Below, in pieces: positions 22,901 to 33,903 of a stretch of DNA of 64,000 bases. Position numbers and translations under genes: made by a program. The stretch is from contig NC_092197.1 in assembly GCF_043641665.1 (NCBI RefSeq), positions 19,976,857 through 20,040,856 on the forward strand. The letters are read 5' to 3'. Below the pieces are notes generated by a model. That model was given only the letters and a program-made list of their open reading frames with translations. It was not told where the DNA came from and made no database searches. The number at the start of each line of letters is the position of its first letter. Position 1 is the stretch's first letter. The DNA is from Enoplosus armatus (taxonomy: Eukaryota; Chordata; Actinopteri; Centrarchiformes; Enoplosidae).

Positions 22901-25900
22901 TTATCCGCTACTCTTTGACTCCCTTTGAATTGTAAAATGTTAAATGATGTTATGGAAAATAAAGATCCTGTTATTTTTGTCAAGCCTGAAGGTAGTTCAA
23001 TAGCTCTCTCCACTGTTCCGAAGGTGTTTCCAGAATCCTTAAAGATGCTGGCTGGAAATGACATATGTCCTCTTTAAAAAAAAAAAAAAATGTTTCCATG
23101 TCATTAATATTTGTGTATATTGATGTTGCTTTTTACTCATTTACTGTTTTTCCTTGCGTCATACAAAAAAAGAGCAAGAACATATGTCACTTCCAGCTAC
23201 ATGGATAGGAAACGTTGCAACTTGGAAAAACAAGTGAAAAGAATATTTTTACGCTGGTGACATCACTTAGAGCCAGTAGTGATGGGGGGGTGGAGCCGTG
23301 GTATCGAGGCCCCGCCCTTCGCTGTCAGTCATGACGTCGCACCCCCCTTTTTAGAGCATCAAATTAAAACCAAACTTATCAGAAAAATGAACACTTAAAC
23401 ATCAGCATGATAAGAACTACCTGAAATGACAGAAACCATCTTTGGGTAAAAATGTATCTGATGTATCTGTACTTTTTTAGTTTGGCCCATGTCCCATCCA
23501 CCAACATGGAGGGGGCGGGGCTTATGACCTATACAGCAGCCAGCCACCAGGGGGCGATCTACGGATGTCATGGTGAAAACGTCTCACGCTCAATTGCCAG
23601 TTGTTGTGCGTGAAAGTCTTTTTCGGAAATACCTTCAGAGCCTACAATGTAAAAGTTTTGTTAAACCACCTTCTGGGCTGGATGGATGTTTAGCTGTGTG
23701 ACTTGGTAATAATGATGATTAATGAGAGGCACAAACTGGGACTATATAACGATACCCAGGTACACACTGTCTTCAACCGTTCACCAATCACAATCTTCAC
23801 TGTCAGAGCTCCGGCAGACGGTAAGGATTCAGGATTTGGCCTACCTGTTCACCATGTCGTGACAGACGGCTCCGTTCTGGCAGGGCCCACTGGCACACTC
23901 ATCAACGTCCACCTCACAGTCGATGCCGTCGAACCCGGGCAGACACTCGCAGGAGTACATGCCGATCAGGTCGCGGCAGGTGGCTCCGTTGCGGCAGGGG
24001 TTGGACTCGCACTCGTCTATTTCAATTTCGCAGTTGACTCCTGGTGGAGGAGGGGAGCGTTAGGGGGCAACTGTATGATGATGGGACGCAGGTTGTCATA
24101 CCTGGTAAATGGATCAGTCACGTTTTGTATAAATCAACACACACCAGCCCACTGAACACTGGACTGCCCAAATGTCTCGATCCGTGAGTCAGTATTCTGG
24201 CCTCCTGACAATGATAAAACACCTTTCTTTGCATTCTCCAAACAAACGGGGTGACGGTGGAATGCTCTGAATCCAACCCGACCACTCACAGATAACGCGA
24301 AGCTCCCCTGACACAGAGCAGGCGCGTGGGTGGAGGGGGTGGAGAAAGAAAGAAGCTGTAAGAAAAGCAAGACGGGAGTGTTTTGTCTCGCCCTGTGCCG
24401 AGACTTTATCTGAGCTGCAGATAAGACGCCTGACTAAAAACATCTTGCCGTGCACTTAAAATACTCCCCGTGCCCCGTTTATCAGGAACAAGCCCAAGAC
24501 TTTGGGAATGGACGAATAATGCTGCTGGGGGGGGAACAAACACACGCTGTCAGCGAGCAGAACGTTCCTCGCGTCGCTGCTGACGTGGTCCTTTGAGGTG
24601 ATGATGAATGATGACACAGTGTTAAACATCTCTAGTCACTGAAGTAATATGAAGTAATGGTATTTCACCAACTCTTTTTTTTTCTCTTGACTGTTTTAGT
24701 ACCTGCGTCGCTGTAGATTGTGTTTATACAGACGCATGTTTTCTATATGTCCATATAAGTTTCAGTGTATGAAAAAAAAAAACCTTTTCGATATCTTCAG
24801 TTGAAAAAGGTTGATGCAAACCTTTGAGCAGCAGCATTATTGACACAATCTTTGGTTTCGATTAAGTTTGAATGGGAATTGACATAAAGACCTTTAAAAC
24901 GTGTATGACAGAAAGAAAGCATGGGCATGGGCAGTCACCCGGGGCTGGAATAATCTGCCCAAGGGCAAAAATTATTGTTTAAATACTCATCATCAGGTAC
25001 GGTGCCCATGGCGGGTTCTTTATATCTGACCCACGTCTGCTGAAACCAACCAGCCACCTCTATGTTTTATTTGGGTTAGGGTTCTATGTCATTTTGATAA
25101 GGTGTGTCAGTTCTCCCAACTTTTGAGACTATAGGTACCATGGATGTATAATAAGACCTGTGTATAGTGCGCAGATGCTCAGCCCAACTTCCAATTTGGC
25201 TACTTGCATTTCCTCCGTAGACCACCATTCTAAAAGAGACGTCTGTAACTCTGTGACTCTTTCTGTTATGAATTTTCTATGTCTGTGGGCTGAGTGGGAA
25301 CTCGTGGGGTGGCAGGAGAAATACTACTGTGCATTCCCCCCTGGAAGTAAACCTGGAAGAAACTTTTTAGGTGTATGCGGCGGGCGAGCACCTCTTATTG
25401 GATTGAATAGGTGCCATCTTTGGTTTTTTGAGGATGCTGCTACAGATAGTGCACCACCAGAGGAGGCCTGCACCACAGTGTCCCATGCAAGCATCAACAA
25501 AGGTTAGGAGCTATTCATTTGGCCCAGAGCCTCCATGAGTTCTGGGCCAGATCTGTAAAACTGATGCTGCAACAGGCCAATACTGGTGCGGATCACACGG
25601 TGATCACATTTGGACTGGCACTGGGCCGGCTCCGGAAGGGGATGAGGATTAAACAGTTGACAAATTGTATGTTTGACATGTCCTAATTTGTTTTTATGGA
25701 CACCTGCCAAACAAGTATTGGACCTTACATCCATGTGGATAAGTGTGTGTGTGTGTGTAACTTTTGGATGTACCTGCAAAGCCCACCAGGCACTCACACT
25801 CGTAGTGGTCCTTCTCATTGATGCAGGTAGCGTTGTTCTCGCAGGGTCGCGAGGCACACTCGTTGATGTCGATTTCACAGTTGTAGCCCTGGAAGCCGGG

Positions 25901-28900
25901 CACACAGAAGCAGTGGAACTCGGCCACTCCGTCTATACAGATAGCTCCGTTCTGACAGGGCTCCGATGAACACTCGTTCACGTCTTCCTCACAGGTCGGC
26001 CCCTCGAACCCCGGCGCACAGCGGCAGTCAAAGCCCTCCGGCTGCAACACGCAAGTCCCGTTGTTCCTGCAGGGCTTGTCGATGCAGTCAGTCACATGTG
26101 TCCTGCAGTCCCGTCCTCCGTACCCAGCAGGACACCTGCAGAAGTATCCATTCAGCTGGTCCACGCACAGAGAGCGGGGTTCGGAGCACGGGTTGCTCTC
26201 ACACTCATCCACCTCCACCGTGCAGTTGTCACCCGTTAGTCCATCCGGGCAGATGCAGTGGTATTCTGTGGTGCCAGGGTTGCTGGTGCAGTTTTCGCAC
26301 GGAGCAAAGGAGCAGGCGTCATAGAGTTCGTCGCAGCTTTTGCCCATGTATCGGACCCCCTCTCTGGCACAGATACAGGCATAATCGTCCATGGTGTCCA
26401 CGCAGGAAGCTCCATTCTGGCAGGGCGCAGACAAACATTTGTCTGATGTGGCTGTGCAGAGGATTCCTGAAGAACAAACAACGCGTTATGATGAGGATTA
26501 GTTCAGAACATAGGGGTCCCAACGCCTCAAAGGGGCCCCAAGAAAAATTCTGAGGGAAACTATTTCTACAATTTTGATTCAGATTTTTTGTTTTTGTGTG
26601 TGACTCTGGACACCTTTTTAAATTAAGCTGTCTGGTCAATTTAGTGTAAGCCAAGAATGTGCTCAGCTTCTGGGTTGCCAGGTTGTGGAAAGTCCTCCTC
26701 TTCCTCCTCCAGCATGACACTTACTTTGTTTCTCTATTTAGCTCGTTCTTTAATTCATCAGGTGTGGAACAGCATGAAGGAATATTGTTTTGCCAAAGAA
26801 TCCAAGAAAATATTAATAATTTAGCGTGTTCTTGGTGGAGGTGATTAAAGAGCAATGGCACAAATATTCCTCGTTCACCCGATACATCATGCACTGCATA
26901 TGAATAAGTAAAGACTGATCTAAGCCTGAGCTAAGTATGTTTACTTTCAGAAAATGTGACCACAGGTTTGCTTTAAAGTCGAGATGAAATGAAAAATTCC
27001 CTTTTCAACCCTTTGTAGATCACATCCCCGGTCATATTGTGTATCTAACAACATATGCCAAAAAAATATCATATCAAAATCCAATCATGTTTCTCTTCCT
27101 GTAAAACAAAACACGACCTGTGCTTACATAAGCTTGAAGCAACCAATAATATCGCGACAATCTCCCGTCAATCAATCTTCACCTTTTAGCGGCACAGAGC
27201 GAGCGTTCGTCAGTTGGGCCACGCCCACTTTTCATACCTTCCAATCAAAGTCCTCAAAGTTTCAGTTCAGGTGCAGTTCTTAGCTAACAACAGAACTCCA
27301 GAGCGAAGGTTAACCTGCGAAATAGATGCAAAACACCTGCAGGACGGATGCTGGTAGGAGGAACTGGGGGGCCTTTTATGTGTCTGTGGCCAGGGGGGGC
27401 CCCGATATCCCATAATCTGTCCATGGCCTCTACGGGCCGCTGGTGTGATTTTTAGTCTTATTTTAGAAGTTTCACTGTTAATGAACGTCGGGGGCCAGCC
27501 CAACAGGCTGATCCTTTCACTAGATAAATAATTGTCTCAATTAGCTTGTAGCCAGTGCAACTAATGACTGCACTGTGCATTATCCTCCATGAATAGCCAC
27601 TCTCTCTTGGCCCACGGGGGCCGCTCTGTATGTCACAAAGTGGACGTGAACACTTTTGGGGGGGGGGGGGGGTTTGCATATGCTGTCTCCCCACACCAGC
27701 CAATGCCACGAGGTCTCTGTTGAATCAGTCCACATTCCTGTTGTTAGGCCAATCTCCACTACCCGTCCAAAATCCCCCCATCCACCACTCCCAGCCTCCC
27801 AGCCCCCAGACACTTTGATCAGTGCCCTATTTCCAAATTGTCACTGAAGCGGAAGATATTAACAGTGGGGTGGGAGGGGGGGGGGGGGGGGTCCTGTGCT
27901 CTACTCAGTGGTTTGAAGTAGGCATGGCTCTATTGGGGAAAAAAAAAAGATGATGTCACATATTTCTATGCACCCATTCAGGATTTTTTCAACATTTCAA
28001 TCAGAATCGAATAACTGTTGTTTGCCCCAACCCCACCCCAACACGGCGCTGAGGAAGCAGACTGGCTGAGTTTTAGTTTGGTGCTCAGTTTGGTCAGAGA
28101 GTAACGAGGCAGAAGTAAAAGTAGAAGTAAACCAACAACGAGTGCATCCCACTTTAAGTTTAACTTTAAGTTTTGTGTGTGCACCAAAGCCTGATACATC
28201 TCATCCCTCTGCGCCGCACAGCTGCGTCGTTTTTAAAAACACATCAGTGAGCCACAGTGTTGCACTGGCTGACATGGACTCACTCCCACATACACCATCC
28301 TGCTGCCTCACTACAGCGCCAAACGTGGATTAATCCCCTGATGAAAATAGTCCCCAACAAATGCACTATTTGCGTCTTTTGTCGGGGTCTTTCTTGAAAT
28401 TGAAACTCCATATTTGTGAGTTGTTTTTAAAGAGTCATGTCAGTGTAGGAAACAATGGGCATCGGGGGCTTGAGTGCCACAGACGGGGTGGGGGAGGAGA
28501 ACATATTGAGAGAGAGAGACGGTCTCTCCTCAGTAGTTTTATTCTGATCCAGAGCTACTAACAGCTGTCTGAAGCCCACAAGACCTTCTTCAGCCAGTCA
28601 CAAAGGATTACAATGGTTACCCCCCCAGCTATGGACCCACTACATATGGTTATCGACTAAATCCCAAGGTCTAAAAGTATGAAATCAAAGCCAGACTCTT
28701 TATTGACTGAGAACTGAATAGAAAACGTGTTTCCAGCAGTCAAGACTGCTCCGTATTGTTCCATAATCTCTCCAGTAGACATCATGTGATGTCATCAAAG
28801 TGACTCTTGAGTCTTTCCCTGGGGGTAAAAAGGAACAAGTAGCCACCCCCTCATTAAAATAAACCCACACAACTGGATGAGTTATTGATATAAAGGTTGT

Positions 28901-29922
28901 ATAGTGCATAATTAATACAGACGATCTCCTATTATAAGTATAAGTACGTTATGTCCTTATGACAACATACCAACTTATGTAATAACAAGGTGTGTTGTTT
29001 TTGCGTAATAACAATTTTCGTGACATAACAATATAATAACACAATAAATAATAAATAGATAGTATTCAAACTTTGAGAACTTTATAAAGAAAACACATAA
29101 TAAAACACTAGTCCGAGACTATGGATTATACTATATAAAAAGTGGTTGGACTGTGAATAATTGAATATGGCACCAAAGCACATGTTAAAGGAGTTCAACT
29201 AGTAACTACTAAACTGCTAATCCAATGGTGGCAACCGCAAGCAGCAAATATAGAAACGATTACAGTTTAAAATATAACGTGCAGACGTAAAGGCTCGACC
29301 ATTCGAAAACAGCCACAGAAATTCCACAGGGAGTGATCCTCACCTCATTTGTCCCGTACCGTCACCCACAACCCCATGATTTGTCATTTTATATATGTCT
29401 GAGACGCTCTTTGGCAGCAGGTCTCAGGTCAGCCAGGTAAAGACAGCTTAACAACCGTGGCCCAGCGTCGCCCCTTTGAAGCAGAGGGTTGTTGTCACTT
29501 CCAATTCTGGTCGAGGTGTGTCCTCCCCTCAGTCTGAACTGTAGACGCTAACTGTGTTGGAACTCTACAGATTACAGGAGAGCGTTGGCCACCTGGAGAC
29601 CAGGAGAGTCCCAGGTGGCTGTCGAGGGTTTCAAGATTAGGTTCAAGTCTCCTGGATGTAAGGAGGAGACCAGGATAAACATGCTAATTGAGTGAGGAGG
29701 TGATCCTTTGCTTGCTTGATAAGAAACTTAACTTAAGTGCTGTTGGGTCAAACACAGGTAGAGAATCGCTGTCCAGTCATGTACCATTTATTCCTGTCTT
29801 TGAGTAGCTACGTTCATGTTCAACTGGTCTGCTTGAACTTGCATGTGTGAGGCCTCTGCTTGGTGCCAGTGCTACATCCAACACTTTAGACCACAGTATT
29901 CATCTGGATATGTTAAGGATTT

Positions 29923-29964
<42 letters not shown>

Positions 29965-32684
29965 CTGGAAGTTCCTACGCTTGATTTCATTGTCCAGTAG
30001 AAAGTTCTGATCCCTTTTTGCCTGACAAAAGCGGACAATTCTGCCAAAACCCCGGATTACATTTAATGACCACATTTAAAAAAAGAAATCTCACTATTTA
30101 CAATATCTGCGCAGGGAAACTATGGTATGATTAAGGCTAGGGAAAGAAATAGGGCTATGCCACTAAAGGTTAGAGTGTGGTAGGTGTTAGGCGACTAAGG
30201 TCAGGAAAGGTGGTTACAGGTAATACAAAAGCAAAATGAATTGCAGGTCTGTGATGGGGGGGGGGGGGGGGGGGGGCGAACTTGATACATAAAGGACACA
30301 CTACTTCCAGCGTCGGCACTGAACATAAATTGTGAGGTGCGTTCTAAAAGCTAAAATGTTCAATGGAATTGCCGCAATCAGACGGCAAAATAACCCTAAC
30401 CCCTGACTCTCATAGAGCTGAACTTTGACGAACTCTGACATCCACATTCGCACCGTTAACAGGTAGCAAACCATACGGACAGTGCTGACCTTTGAGGGAA
30501 TGGAAAGAACCGGAGATTCAATTCAATGCAACCTGGGCTTTCCTCTTTGTATCCATTTTGTCAGGACTGAGAAACTAACAACGACTAACTTAGTTCCTTC
30601 TGCACCAAGCTTCCAGAACCACCCATTTTAGGTCAACAGAGATTGGCCTGGATACTGTTTGGTGCAAATACCTGGACTTTGTTGGTCCCCAGGTATGCTC
30701 ACCAAACATACCTCATCATCAGCGCTACCGAATCACCAAACAAGTGATGTCCATCAACACCAACGCACATGCTTGCATCACTATAAACAATCGAGCCACT
30801 TGAGGTTGTTGACGACTTTGTGTACCCGGGAAGTCTGATTATTCAGAACAATGGCTCCCAAAAAGATATCCAGCACAAACTTGGGGGAAAGCTCGCAGTG
30901 CCTACGCAAGACTCCATAACATCTGGAAGTCCAACACCTACAGCCTCAAAAACCAGAATCCACTTGTATAACACCTTGATCAAGATGGTTCTGCTATATG
31001 GAGTGCTGCCGAATAACCAAATGCGACATGAAAAAAGTCAGCACATTCCACAATGACTGTCTGCAAAAGATCTGCTGCACACTCTGGCCCAATAAGACAT
31101 CAAATAAGGAACCCTACATAAAGACACAGAAATGAAACACATGCTACGAATGCCCCCAGATCCCCCAAAGCGGCTCTAAAATGGACACCACCAGGAAGGT
31201 CGACCAATGAACACCTGGCGAAGAATGATGGGGGCTGAGCTGCTGGAGACGGGTCCCTCATTGGGCGAGGCGCAACCGCGATAGGTGAAGGAACATTATC
31301 AATGTCTTATGGGGCAAAGAGCATGAGTAAAGTAAGTAAGTGAGCATCATGTTGGACCCCTATTTTAATGACCCCCCCCCCCCCCCCCCCGCCGCACTTC
31401 TACTCTTCATCCTACTTTCCCTCCCCCCATTTCACCCCGAGCCGGTTTGATGGCCTCCCTGACCTCCAGAGCCTTTCCATGTTGTAATCCCTCTGGCCTC
31501 TTTAGGCCAATCCCCTTGCTCCACTAATCTGCTGGTGGCAGGATACCTGCACAGATTACAGCTTCAAGCTTCAACCTCTAGCATGTGTCCACTCTGTCAC
31601 CTACTCTGTCACCTACTCTGTCACCACGTTCTCTCTCACACAAACTCTTCTCTTCGGGTCACTTCGACCTCACATTTCACCAGCCCCCCCCATGCACAAA
31701 CCCCCATGCAACGCGGCACACTTCCCAGGAACCGTGGACGAATACTCTAGGTGGCACTACGGTCGCATTATGACATTTTAGACTTCACCCACGCTATTCC
31801 GTGCTGGTTCACAAAACCTTATGCAAAGCTGCTCGTGCTGGAGCGGTCGCAGCTTATGAATTAGTGCATTCTATTGCTCCTATAAAACATAGCGTAGCAC
31901 CGGTGGTACTTACAACATTCCTACTAAATGAGCTGCCAGTTGATCAACGTATGGCCAAGTGAGAGTGAGATGAGACGATCGGTATCAGTGTTGTAGCGCT
32001 TCCAGTGTTTATGCTAAGCTAGGCTAACTCCGCACTTAACACCCAGACATGAGGTTGATATCTCTCGCGTATGTCTCAAAGTGTTCAACTATCCCTTTAG
32101 TATTACGCACATTGCCACAGGCATCAATTATCCGTAACATTCTTAAAGCTAATTATAGTGAAACTTTTTACATTTCCAGTCGTTCAGTCCATGTTTTCAT
32201 CCCTCTGGCTTCGGAGGTCTTCGCTGAACCAATCAACAGCAGAGCTAGCTAGCCTCTCGGCGTATGTGTTGGAGGCTATGTAGTCACCTGCAGGCAAACT
32301 ATGCCCATGTTTTTTTTTTTTGGAACTAAAGCCCTGTGAAGACATGCCCTGTGATGCCGTCCTAAAGTACATACTCTTTGAAGAGAGTGTACAAGTGACA
32401 CGTACCTGGCTAAAGTAGCACTTGCTAACCAGCTAAAAAGCGGTCATGGAAAGTGGACTTACAGTTGACCATCCAAGCACAGAGCCATGGCTGGATATTG
32501 TCCAGGAAATCGACTCTATTGGACATTTTTTACTGCCCTTTTGAGAATAAAAGAAAATATATTTTTTGGACCTTTTACATGAGTCAAGATGGGGGGTGGG
32601 GGGGTCATTTTTTTTATGTTGAATCCAGACACACACACAGCAGAGAGCCACATTATGACCTGTCCATCGTCCGTGGTAATCCAC

Positions 32685-32729
<45 letters not shown>

Positions 32730-33854
32730 ACAAGGTTGACCCTGACTGTTCAGACACCTGCACCTGTATCAGACGTGACGCAGAGGACACAGATCAGACG
32801 GCGACAGACAGGCGGACAGATGTCTCATTCACCTGACACAGCTCCGCTTAAGGCAGTCACACACCCAGAGCGTCCTGGTAGGAGTGTTTAAGACACGTGC
32901 CTAACCCTAACCCCCCCCCCGTTTCCTGTCTGCCTCTTTACCATCAACCGTCCCATAAAGGTGAAAATGCCCTAAAGAAGACACTCGTATGCAAACGGAG
33001 CATTTCCCACTCTCGATGACATCATCCCACGCTTTTTAAATAATCTGTCTTTTGTCTGTAACCCCCCCGCCCCACCCTCTGAGACGGATTAGTAGCTCAT
33101 CTATTTTGTTTTTTATTGTCTGAAAAAGACATGCAGAGCTTGCCTCCAGTATCTGTCTAATAGAAAGTTTGATCGTCGCACTTCATTTCGTCAGATCTTG
33201 CGTCCAACGTGCGGTGTGCCTCAAGGCTCAATCCCCGGTCCATTCCTGTTGTCCTCTGCGCACGCTACGTCCAACCAAACCGCCTCAAATACATTTTTTT
33301 TTTTTTACGTGTTATTGCAAATACCTGCAGTTCATCTGATGGCTCAGTGTCACGTTTCAACCCCTTCTGAATTTCGAACGTCAGGGTCCATCTTGCATTT
33401 TTAAAGATGAAACCATCCAACAAAAAAAACAAAAAACAAAGTGTATGCGCTTTCAAACATGCTCAGCCTTTTTATCCCCGCCCTCACCACCTTCTCCTCC
33501 ACCTCCTTTAAACCACTTCATAACGAATGAAAAGCAACCTCTGACCTTTACACACCAAGTCACTCTGGTTGAACCCAGGAGTGTGTTAGCAGTGTTAGTA
33601 AGGGGAGCGCTCTGGTCTGGTTTCCACAGTAATCAGATTCATTAAGCTTGAGTTCCACTTTTTTTCTCGGTCACATGCCTGCAATACCTCTACACTCCCC
33701 CCCCCCCAAAACGTGACCCACCCCACTGTTTGAGAACACTGAGACAGAAATATTCATTCTACAAACAACTTGAGCCGCTCTACTTGACCTGCATGAGTTT
33801 ACAAAGAGAAAATCTACAAACTTCTTTCATTCTGCACAGGCAGATATGAATGAG

Positions 33855-33903
<49 letters not shown>

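Noticed and set aside
32894..32925. CCTAACCCTAACCCC, telomere-like wording
   Set aside because: Only about two units, next to a C run in an intron; not a telomeric array.
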